This document shows positions 8,004-16,800 of a stretch of DNA of 64,000 bases, piece by piece (within the stretch, counting starts at the first letter, position 1; the number at the start of each line of letters is the position of its first letter). The notes under the pieces are model-generated. The model ran no database searches and was not told the origin of the DNA. It saw nothing but the letters and a program-made list of their open reading frames with translations. The stretch comes from Sphingobacteriales bacterium (GTDB lineage: Bacteria; Bacteroidota; Bacteroidia; Chitinophagales; UBA2359). The stretch lies in assembly GCA_016718845.1 (NCBI GenBank), contig JADKCK010000001.1:186001-250000 (forward strand), in the 5' to 3' direction. The position numbers and the translations under genes are program-made.

Positions 8004-10247
8004 ATGAACCTGCGATTACAACACCTCTTTCTTATTTGTATCTTGTGTCTATTAAGCATCAATGCATCTGCCCAAAAAACAATTAACATTAAAAAAGCAG
8101 TAGGTAAGATACAGCTAGACGGTATACTAAACGAACCCGATTGGCAACAAGCCGAGATAGCTAATAATTTTTGGCAGACACTGCCCACCGACACCTCGGC
8201 TGCCCGCAGCCAAACCGAGGTGCGCCTAACCTACGACCAACGCAATTTGTATGTGTCGGCGGTATGTTACAATGCTCAACAAACCGACAATTATGTTATT
8301 CAATCGTTAAAACGCGATTTTTCGTTTCCAGTAAACGATGCATTTGCCCTTATGCTCGACCCATTTTATAACCGTACCAATGGCATTAATTTTTCGGTAA
8401 GCGCCGCAGGCGTACAACGCGAAGGTACCATAGATAACGCAGGTTTAGATGGGGTAACAACGGCATTTGACACCAAATGGTTTTCGGAAACAAAAAACTA
8501 TGGCGATAAATGGATTGTAGAAATGGCAATTCCGTTTAAAGTGCTGCGCTACAGCGACAAACAAATGCAATGGGGTATTAATTTTGCCCGCAACGACCTG
8601 CAAATTAACGAAACTAGCACTTGGTCGGCGGTATCAAGGCAGTTTAATGTGGCTTATTTGGTACAAGAGGGTATTTTGCAATGGGATAAAGCCCCACGTA
8701 AAACAGGCGCTAATGTAGCTTTGATACCCTATGTTTGGGAAGGTTTGTCGGATAATGATGTAACAGATACCGAAAAAACAAAAGTTAGCTTGCCCGAAAC
8801 AGGTTTAGATGCCAAAATTGGTATCACTTCATCGTTAAATATGGACGTGACCATACACCCCGATTTTGCACAGGTAGAAGTAGATGCACAAGTAACCAAC
8901 TTAGACCGTTTTAACTTGTTTTTTCCGGAAAGACGAGGATTTTTTACCGAAAATAGTGATGTTTTTAGGTTTGGAAACGAGCGAATGCAACCGTTTTTTT
9001 CGCGAGCGGTGGGTTTAAATGCACAATTATTGGGCGGTGTGCGGCTAACAGGCAACCTTGATAAACAGTGGCGTTTGGGCGTAATGAGTATGCAAACCGA
9101 AGGTATAACAAAAGGCACTCAAAGCCAAAACTATACAGTAGCTACTATTCAGCGCCGATTATTGGCAAACTCCAATGCCCGTTTTTTTGTGGTAAATAGG
9201 CAGGCATTTGGCAACATTTTGCCCGATACCGACGACCATAATACCGTGGCAGGAGCCGAGTTTTTGTATCGTTCAAAAAACGGAAAATGGGGAGGCGATG
9301 CTATGTGGCACCAAACATTTACTAACAGAGATGGAACGGTATCGAACAAAAAAATACTCGAAAATGCAGGTGCCGAACTACGAGGCAGTTATAACGGTCG
9401 CAACTGGTATGGCTTGGCAACTGCCGAGTATATGGGGCAATTTTATACCGCGGATGTGGGTTTTTTGCAAGACTTATACCAACGAAACGACCAAACCAAA
9501 CAATTTGTGAGCGTGCCTTATTGGGTGTCGCAACACAATTTGGGCTACAAATTTTACCCAAAACAAAAAAATAAATGGCGTAGTTATGGTCCCGAAATAG
9601 GAGGTAAACTAGCCATTAGTAGATTAAATGAGGGTAAAATTGATAGATATAACTACTTAAAATGGGTGGCAACTACCCAAAACCAAAGCGTTTGGCGGGC
9701 GCAGGTGCAAAATTATGCCACGCAACTCTATTTTCCAACCAATATAACGGGGCGCATGGACTCGTTGTTGCAGCCCAACACCTATCACTACACCAATGCC
9801 GGTATCGAATACGAACCCACCCGACGTAATAAATTTTATGGCACTTTTAAGGCGTACTATGGTGGCTTTTTTGGTGGGCAGCGTCTAAACCTAAGTGCCG
9901 ATGCCACTTATAGGTTGCAGCCTTGGGGCAATTTGGCGTTAAATGTGGCATATAATAGGGTGCAATTTCCGGCGGCGTATAATAGCAACACCAATTTGTT
10001 GCTCATTAGCCCGCGTATAGAGTTGACTTTTAGCCGTAGCGTATTCTGGACAACCTTTGTGCAATACAACACACAAATCGAAAATCTAAACATTAATACC
10101 CGCCTTCAATGGCGTTTTGCGCCCATGTCCGATTTGTATTTGGTACTAACCGACAACTTTTTTGCCCCCGAAAACGTTGACCTGTCGGCAATAAAACAAA
10201 AAAATTGGGGATTAGTGCTAAAAGTAAGCTACTGGCTAGGGCTTTAG
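8004..10247 (+). CDS. DUF5916 outer-membrane beta-barrel protein with CBM9-like N-domain
   Basis: The 747-residue protein has a signal peptide at 1-23 (NASAQ). Residues 30-225 match the carbohydrate-binding family 9-like fold that opens DUF5916 proteins: KIQLDGILNEPDWQQA, the family's hallmark, then LYVSAVCYN and VEMAIPFKVLRYS. The remainder is the DUF5916 region, with FNLFFPERRGFFTENSD and alternating aromatic beta strands ending in LKVSYWLGL, which looks like an outer-membrane barrel ending. Function of DUF5916 is not established; roles in glycan or metabolite uptake have been inferred for the family. It is monocistronic; the following 200 bases hold a GC-rich hairpin. Confidence 0.8.
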   Translation: MNLRLQHLFLICILCLLSINASAQKTINIKKAVGKIQLDGILNEPDWQQAEIANNFWQTLPTDTSAARSQTEVRLTYDQRNLYVSAVCYNAQQTDNYVIQSLKRDFSFPVNDAFALMLDPFYNRTNGINFSVSAAGVQREGTIDNAGLDGVTTAFDTKWFSETKNYGDKWIVEMAIPFKVLRYSDKQMQWGINFARNDLQINETSTWSAVSRQFNVAYLVQEGILQWDKAPRKTGANVALIPYVWEGLSDNDVTDTEKTKVSLPETGLDAKIGITSSLNMDVTIHPDFAQVEVDAQVTNLDRFNLFFPERRGFFTENSDVFRFGNERMQPFFSRAVGLNAQLLGGVRLTGNLDKQWRLGVMSMQTEGITKGTQSQNYTVATIQRRLLANSNARFFVVNRQAFGNILPDTDDHNTVAGAEFLYRSKNGKWGGDAMWHQTFTNRDGTVSNKKILENAGAELRGSYNGRNWYGLATAEYMGQFYTADVGFLQDLYQRNDQTKQFVSVPYWVSQHNLGYKFYPKQKNKWRSYGPEIGGKLAISRLNEGKIDRYNYLKWVATTQNQSVWRAQVQNYATQLYFPTNITGRMDSLLQPNTYHYTNAGIEYEPTRRNKFYGTFKAYYGGFFGGQRLNLSADATYRLQPWGNLALNVAYNRVQFPAAYNSNTNLLLISPRIELTFSRSVFWTTFVQYNTQIENLNINTRLQWRFAPMSDLYLVLTDNFFAPENVDLSAIKQKNWGLVLKVSYWLGL

Positions 10248-10339
10248 TAATTATTAATTATGAATTATTAATGGTATCTGCTATAAAGATAATCTTACAA
10301 CGATCTTTTATTAAAAAGATGCGAAATTTTAAATTTTGC

Positions 10340-10410
10340 ATTTGGGGGTGATGTGTGTAGGGGGGCATTTTTTACACAAAGGGGGGCCGCCGGCCCCAAC
10401 CCGGGGGGAG
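10340..10410. repeat. G-run rich intergenic element with GC hairpin
   Basis: Four runs of five or six G occur at 10344-10348, 10360-10365, 10381-10386 and 10402-10407. GGGGCC at 10383 pairs perfectly with GGCCCC at 10392 across a GCC loop. In a genome this AT-rich the block stands out. It lies after the DUF5916 gene and before the end of folA, so it could stop transcription from both sides, but it lacks a T tract. Confidence 0.5.
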
Positions 10411-10456
10411 AAAGCGGCGTCGTTTATGTCTTGGTCGCCTTAGAGCCGCTAGCTAT

Positions 10457-10972
10457 TTATTTGGGCTCGATTACTTGTTTTTTCTCCCAAACGGTAAAAG
10501 TGTAATTGTATTGGTTTTTAGTGTCGGCGGGATGTTCTTGGTGTAGTGTTTGTGTCCATTCTGCCCAGTTGGGTACCGGAAAAAAGGTATCCCCTTCCAA
10601 TTCTGTTTCTATATAGGTTAAATAAATTCGGTTGGCATAAGGCAAGGCAAGCCTATATATTTGCTCGCCGCCAATAATAAAACATTCTGTTTCGTTGGCA
10701 TTTTGGGCAATATCCAAAGCTGTCCTTAATGAGTTGGCAATGTAGCAACCCTCCAAAACCAAATTAGGGTTTCGGGACACAATGATGTTGGTGCGCTTAG
10801 GCAATGGTTTTCGTAGCCCAAACTCTTCGAAGGTTTTGCGCCCCATTACCACACAATGCCCAATAGTGGTGCGTTTAAAATAAGCCAAGTCGGCAGGCTG
10901 ATGCCAAGGCATACCACCATCTTTGCCAATAACATAGTTGCGCGTAGCAGCGGCAATTAAAGAAATTATCAT
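10457..10972 (-). CDS. folA: Dihydrofolate reductase
   Basis: FolA reduces dihydrofolate to tetrahydrofolate with NADPH in the cytoplasm. The 171-residue length is typical. Visible signatures are MIISLIAAATRNYVIG at the N-terminus, GMPWHQPADLAYFKRTT (the PW and the D/E-x-x-x-F active-site region with D27 equivalent), GRKTFEEFG for NADPH binding, and FIIGGEQIYRLALP, the GG-x-x-IY motif near residue 100. The final YTFTVWEKK strand is also standard. It lies 104 bases upstream-to-downstream of nadD on the same strand, so the two may be cotranscribed. Confidence 0.95.
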   Translation of the reverse strand: MIISLIAAATRNYVIGKDGGMPWHQPADLAYFKRTTIGHCVVMGRKTFEEFGLRKPLPKRTNIIVSRNPNLVLEGCYIANSLRTALDIAQNANETECFIIGGEQIYRLALPYANRIYLTYIETELEGDTFFPVPNWAEWTQTLHQEHPADTKNQYNYTFTVWEKKQVIEPK

Positions 10973-11076
10973 TTATAAAAATTTGCAGAAATGTAAAGAA
11001 AACGGTTGGTGATTTGATGTATTAGACTATTTTTTGTAGATGCCAAAATACGTGTAAGTCCAAACCATCTAAGCTA

Positions 11077-11658
11077 TTAGCTCCATAATTTGGTAGCGGC
11101 AATATAATCAAAAACTTTATCAGGTACTAAATACCTAACCGACCCACCCGCTTTTATAATTTGGCGGATGTAGGTAGCCGAAATTTCGAGGCGCGGCACT
11201 TCCAGAAAAGTAATGCGGGGGTTATTTTTATATTCATCGGGGGCGGTATAGCCCATGCGTGGGTATACTACTAAGGTGTAATATTTTAATATCTGCTCGT
11301 AGTTTTTCCACTTAGCAAAATGTTCTAAGTTATCCTCGCCCATAATTACCACAAACTCGTAGTTTGGGTAGCGCTCTTGTAAATACGTAAGGGTATCTAT
11401 GGTATACGATGGTTTGGGCAATTTAAACTCAATATCGCACGCTTTTATTTGGGTATTATCGGCTACAGCCAACTGCACAAGGTGCAGGCGGTCGTATTGA
11501 TTTAATAAATTTTTAGGGTCTTTAAATGGGTTTTGTGGCGATACGGTCATCCACACCTCGTTGGTTAGGTGTGCATTAACTACTGCCTGTGCAATAACCA
11601 AATGCCCGTTGTGTATGGGGTTAAACGAGCCAAACAATAAACCAATTTTCTTTTTCAT
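11077..11658 (-). CDS. nadD: Nicotinate-nucleotide adenylyltransferase
   Basis: NadD joins nicotinate mononucleotide and ATP to give deamido-NAD. The 193-residue protein shows LLFGSFNPIHNGHL (the GSFNP and HxGH nucleotidyltransferase motif, residues 7-20), DRLHLVQLAVAD, EFVVIMGEDNLEHFAKW in the middle, and ISATYIRQII at the C-terminus, which is the ISxTxxR motif. The start ATG sits only five bases after a minus-strand TAACTTTG box (11670-11663), so the transcript may have a very short leader. It precedes folA on the same strand. Confidence 0.95.
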   Translation of the reverse strand: MKKKIGLLFGSFNPIHNGHLVIAQAVVNAHLTNEVWMTVSPQNPFKDPKNLLNQYDRLHLVQLAVADNTQIKACDIEFKLPKPSYTIDTLTYLQERYPNYEFVVIMGEDNLEHFAKWKNYEQILKYYTLVVYPRMGYTAPDEYKNNPRITFLEVPRLEISATYIRQIIKAGGSVRYLVPDKVFDYIAATKLWS

Positions 11659-11778
11659 GCCGCAAAGTTACAGATTAATTGCTTTGCTACATACATAGGT
11701 TGTAAATTATTAATTGTTAATTATTAATTATAGACAAGTGTTGCTAAATTTACACAATTGACAAAATAAACAAACATT

Positions 11779-12381
11779 ATGTCGTTTATTATTAACTTTC
11801 CAACGCCCGATGGTTTGTTGGGCAATCGGGCAAAAATAATACCCCTCGAAACAAGCCATTATGCAGCACTTTGGGAACTTATTTCTGACGATTATGAGCA
11901 AATTTTTGAACATTATTCGCACAAAATTCGTTCTTTAGCTGATTTACAAACTACCTACAACCAAGTATTGGCTGACTCAACGCAATTTCCGTTTGTTATC
12001 ATCGACCAAAACAGCAACAAAATAGTAGGAGCAACTAGCTTTTTGGACATACAAGTTCACAATAAAGCCTTAGAAATTGGACGAACTTGGTTGCACCCTA
12101 AAGTTTGGGCAACACACCTTAACACCGAATGCAAATACCTATTGCTAAAATATTGCTTCGAAGTGCTAAAAACCGTTAGGGTGCAAATAAAAACCGACCT
12201 CACCAATGTTAGGTCGCAAAGAGCTATCGAAAAAATAGGGGCTACCCGCGAGGGCGTGTTGAGGGCGCACATCATTCGCGAAGACGAAACCCTCCGCGAC
12301 TCCGTATACTATAGCATACTAGCAACTGAATGGAAAAACGTGAAAGAAAAGCTAGAACAGTTGTTGATTATTGATTATTAA
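11779..12381 (+). CDS. GNAT-family N-acetyltransferase (RimJ/RimL-like)
   Basis: The 200-residue protein fits the Acetyltransf_3 subgroup: IIPLETSHYAALWELISDD at the start, FPFVIIDQNSNKIVGATSF for strands 2-3, EIGRTWLHPKVWATHLNTECKYLLLKYCFE for the acetyl-CoA binding region, and NVRSQRAIEKIGATREGVLRAHII, the signature of RimJ/RimL relatives. It should transfer an acetyl group from acetyl-CoA to an amine; the substrate is not predictable. It is divergent from nadD and is followed by AT-rich heptad-like repeats. Confidence 0.85.
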   Translation: MSFIINFPTPDGLLGNRAKIIPLETSHYAALWELISDDYEQIFEHYSHKIRSLADLQTTYNQVLADSTQFPFVIIDQNSNKIVGATSFLDIQVHNKALEIGRTWLHPKVWATHLNTECKYLLLKYCFEVLKTVRVQIKTDLTNVRSQRAIEKIGATREGVLRAHIIREDETLRDSVYYSILATEWKNVKEKLEQLLIIDY

Positions 12382-12432
12382 TTATTAATTATTAATTATT
12401 GATTATTGATTGTTAATTGTTAATTATTGATT
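12370..12432. repeat. AT-rich short tandem repeat (TTAATTA units)
   Basis: Imperfect 7- to 8-base units of ATTAATT, ATTGATT and GTTAATT follow one another just after the acetyltransferase stop codon. Shorter runs of the same units occur at 10248-10272, 11705-11733 and 13375-13398, always directly after or between genes in this part of the window and nowhere else. Confidence 0.6.
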
Positions 12433-12580
12433 GTTTTCAACGCTAATGAAAATTGTCGATTCTGGTTAGGTGTGATAAAAATAGGCAACTTAAATTTAAT
12501 CATTCCTCAATCAAACTTTTTAAACCCATTACATCTTCAGCACCAAATAGCACTCCAATTTTTCAACCAAAAATAGCATC

Positions 12581-13387
12581 ATGCAAAAAACCACCGAATC
12601 AAGTTCTACTTATCGCCACTTAGAGCAAATGAGCGTGCAACAGTTATTGCAGCACATTAACGCCGAAGACCAAACCGTGCCAATGGCTATTGCCCGCATC
12701 TTACCCAAAATAGAATTATTAGTAAATGTGGTGGTGGATAAAATGCAGATTGGCGGCAGATTGTTTTACATAGGTGCTGGCACAAGCGGGCGTTTGGGTG
12801 TGGTTGATGCCTCCGAGTGTCCACCAACATTTGGGGTGCCACACAATTGGGTAATTGGCATTATTGCAGGTGGCGATACCGCTATACGCCGCGCCGTAGA
12901 GTTTGCCGAAGACGATACCAAACAAGCATGGCTTGATTTGCAAAACCACCAAATAAGCCCCGCCGATGTGGTAGTAGGTATAGCCGCGTCGGGTAGTACA
13001 CCATACGTAGTGGGCGGCTTGCAACAATGTAAGCAAGCAGGTATTACAACGGCTTGTATAGTATGCAACGAGGGCAGCCCCATAGCAGCCCTTGCCGATT
13101 ATGCTATTGAGGTAATAGTGGGTCCCGAATTTGTGACAGGTAGCACGCGCATGAAAGCAGGAACAGCCCAAAAGTTAGTGCTAAATATGATTAGTACCGC
13201 CGCGATGATAAAATTAGGTAGAGTGAAAGATAATAAAATGGTAGATATGCAACTATCAAACAATAAACTAATCGACCGAGGTGTAAAAATGATTATGGAC
13301 GAATTAGGCTGTACCTACACCAAAGCACAACAACTGCTAGAACAATACGGTAGCGTAAGAAAAGTAATTACTAATTATAAATTATAA
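12581..13387 (+). CDS. murQ: N-acetylmuramic acid 6-phosphate etherase
   Basis: MurQ cleaves the lactyl ether of MurNAc-6-phosphate, giving GlcNAc-6-phosphate in peptidoglycan recycling. The 268-residue protein contains the SIS-domain signature GRLFYIGAGTSGRLGVVDASECPPTFG (about 58-84, with the catalytic Glu in SECPP), GIIAGGDTAIRRAVEFAEDD, VVGIAASGSTPYVVGGL, and GPEFVTGSTRMKAGTAQKLVLNM, all diagnostic. It is slightly shorter than the usual 300 residues because the C-terminal helical extension is brief. No MurNAc transporter or kinase lies beside it. Confidence 0.95.
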   Translation: MQKTTESSSTYRHLEQMSVQQLLQHINAEDQTVPMAIARILPKIELLVNVVVDKMQIGGRLFYIGAGTSGRLGVVDASECPPTFGVPHNWVIGIIAGGDTAIRRAVEFAEDDTKQAWLDLQNHQISPADVVVGIAASGSTPYVVGGLQQCKQAGITTACIVCNEGSPIAALADYAIEVIVGPEFVTGSTRMKAGTAQKLVLNMISTAAMIKLGRVKDNKMVDMQLSNNKLIDRGVKMIMDELGCTYTKAQQLLEQYGSVRKVITNYKL

Positions 13388-13805
13388 ATTATTGATTACA
13401 AATATAAAAGAGACAACACCCACGCTGTGCAAATTTTATCATTTGTAGCTCTTTTTTCACAAAAATGTCATTTTATACAAAAAAAACTGCCCTAAATACG
13501 CCTATTGTGTATATCTAACGTCTTATTATTCGTCCTAAAAAAAAAAATTGTATTTTGGCAACAATATTTTGGTAATTTCGTTCTTTGATTGCCAAAGAAT
13601 GCCTAACTTTGCTCCAAAAGTTTGGGGTAAACTAACTAACACAACCATATTGCATATCAAAAATACAAACTAAATTTATTTATAGGCAAATTTAGCGGTA
13701 TTAAACTATATATGCTTGGCAAATGTTAAGATTAATTTTAAACAATTCTTCATCTAAAAAAAAATTACTAAAACATAAATTTATTAAAAGCTCAAAATTT
13801 TTCAA
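13388..13805. other. Long leader and promoter region of the 1475-residue surface protein
   Basis: No gene is visible here. A TAACTTTG box at 13604-13611 fits the Bacteroidota -7 element for the plus-strand gene at 13806, leaving an untranslated leader of about 190 bases that is strongly AT-rich. No riboswitch or terminator-like structure is obvious in it. A long leader of this sort is common for highly expressed surface proteins in the phylum. Confidence 0.45.
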
Positions 13806-16800
13806 ATGAAAAAACATTTATTAGCTTTCTTCGCCTTAGTCGTTTTACTAACCTTAAACGTACTAAATGCGAAGGCACAAACAGTATCGTGCGATTGTGC
13901 AACGATACCTGGTGTTAATGCAGGTACTCCGGTTGGACCAGCAAACCCAGTGTTTACGCTTGGCACAAGCACCGCCGCAGACATTGCGGCAACTTCTATC
14001 CCTACAGATGCCGAAACAAACAGAACAGACTATGTATTCATCGTAACAGATGCAACTGGTTTGGTACTTGGCTTTACGGACGATGGTTCGTTTGATTTTA
14101 ACGGATATGCACCCGGAACTTATAACGTAGAGGGTTTTGCGTATAACCAAGCACAACTAGATGCCGTTAAAGCGTTGGTATGTAATCCTGCTCTTCAAGG
14201 CGTTATTTGCGGCTTGTTTCCAGCCGGTGTTGACTGCCCCGCAGTTTTAGCCGAGTTGTGCCCTCAAGATTTTACACTTGATGTACTTGCTGGATTCCTC
14301 GAAAACTTGTCGGGAACACCACTTTTATACGACAGCCTTATTGTACGTATCAACGACCTTGCTTGCGTAGCCCCTGCCGGCTCGTTAATCAATGTATGCT
14401 ACGCAACAACAAACAGCCCCGCCTACACCATCGAGGTAGTAGAAGGTGGCTCGGCAAACGACGAGTGCGACGGAGCTACTGCCCTTGACCTTAGCGGTCC
14501 AAATGGTCCTTTTGATAATACCACCGCAACAGGCGCCGGTATTGTTGATAACTGCTTTGGCGAAGGTGACTTTGGCGGAGCAGGACCCTCAGACGACAAC
14601 TCGCTGTGGTTCTCGTTTACAGGCGACGGTGGCGTATGGCACGTTTACACCACACCTAACTGCGGTGAAGGTGTAGACCTATTAGCCGAAGGTACTTACA
14701 TTGAAGGTGGCGACACTCAAATGGAACTTTTTACAGGTACTTGCGGTGATTTAACCTCTATTGACTGTAACGAAGACGACCTTGCCTACGGTGCAGTTAG
14801 CCCCGACGGACCTGGTTACTTTGCAGGTTTAACCGTAGCCACCGAAGCTGGCGTTACTTATTATGTAATGGTAGATGGCTTTGACGGCTCGGCTGGACAA
14901 TACTGTATTAGCGCCGAAGCAGAACCTTGCGGTAGCGTAACAACCATTGCCCCCGAAACCATTGACCTATGCCCTAACGCAACTGCCGATATCTCTATTG
15001 ATGCAGCTACCTTTGACTTAGGCTGGGAACTAAACGGCAACACACCTGCTCCCTTGTTCTATATCCTTAATGCCGACTTTACCCAAGCATTAGGTATCGT
15101 TGCAGGTACATCTGCCGATGGCTTAACCCTTACTTTAGATGGTGCTAACCCACCAGTAGCCGATGCTCAATTTATTGTATTGCCCGTATTGGCTAGCAAC
15201 TTGCTCGAAAACGGCGGACAAACATTCCCACAAATTGATGGCAATTGCGATAGCAACTTTGGTAGCCCTGTTTTAGTTACTATCTTAGCTGCCGGCGACC
15301 CAGCATGCGATGCAGTAGTACCACCCGCCAACGACGAATGCGCTAACGCCATTGGTTTAGATGTAACAGATGGTACAATCAATGGTCCATTCTCTAACAC
15401 CAACGCAACAGGCGAGGCTGATGCTATACCTGCCGAGTGTTTTACCGATGATGCAAGTGCTGACCCACTTGATAACTTCTACGACAACAGTGTATGGTTT
15501 ACCTTTACAGGTACAGGCGAAAACATTACCCTAACCACCGACATTACAGGTATTGATAGCACTGCCGCTAACTTAGATACACAAATTGCTGTATATGCTA
15601 TGGGCTGCGATGGTGCAGAAGTAGGTTGTAGCGACGATGTTGACACCGATGGTGGTAACTACTTATCGTCTGTAACAATAGCTACCGAAGCGGGTACAAT
15701 GTACTATGTAGTGGTAGATGGTTATTACTATAACTCATTAAATGGTGGTTACTTTGGCGATTTTAACATTGCCGTAAGCGCCGAAGCCGTACAACCTACC
15801 TGCGACGCCGACTTTGGTACAGTAACAGCCCCTGCTAACACAACAATTGCTTGCGGCGGAACCAACGAAGCACCTACTGCTACGGGTGCAGCTGCTGGTG
15901 ACTTTACATCGGCTTGGGTATTAACTCAAGGCGTAGATTTGGTTATCATCAACTTTAACGCAAGTGGCGTATTCGACTTTACTGGCTTGCCAGCAGGTTT
16001 GTACACCGTACACGCCTTTAACTATAGCAACGACGACTTAGCAACCATTTTAGGTGCCGTACAATTTGGTACAACAACAGGTGCCGATGCTGCGGGCTTA
16101 ATTGCCGCAGGCGCTATTTGTGCCGAATTAGACGTAGCCGGCGTACAATATACCCTTGAAGATTGTGCCCCAACTTGCGATGCCGACTTTGGTACCGTAG
16201 CTAACCCCGATGCTCAAATCGTTTGCGCAGGTGGCTCTAATGCTGCTATTACCGTAACAGGTGGTGCAACTGGCGACTATTCTACAATCTTTGCCCTTAC
16301 TTCGGTGCCCGATTTAACTATTCAGGCTATCAATACAGGCGGTAGCGTGTTCGATTTTACTGGCTTACCCGCTGGTAACTACAAAGTTCATGCTTTTAAC
16401 TTCTTAACCGAACAAGCAGCTACCATTTTAGCCGCCGTACAATTGGGTCAAACAACTGGCTTTGATGTAGCTGGCTTAATTGCTGCTGGTACTATTTGTG
16501 CCGATTTAGATGTAGCCGGTGTAAATGTTACCTTGTTAGCTCCGTTGTCGTTTAACTTACAAGAAATTTGTAACCAAGATTTAGGCGAATTGACATTGGT
16601 TGTTTCTCCATCGGGTGGTTTGCCAGAAGTAGACGGTAGTGCCACTTACAGTTTAAGCGGTAGCATTGAAGCCGACCTTTTCTTTGGAGATGCTCCAGTT
16701 AGCCAAGCATTTGGCGACAATACCTCTTATCAATTAACCCTAACCGATGGCGTTTGTGGTACTATAACTGCCGAAGATTTGGTTACTTGTACCAAATGCG

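Noticed and set aside
12719..13171. 150-residue minus-strand frame inside murQ
   Set aside because: murQ has full family motifs on the plus strand; the antisense frame is a by-product of its codon bias.
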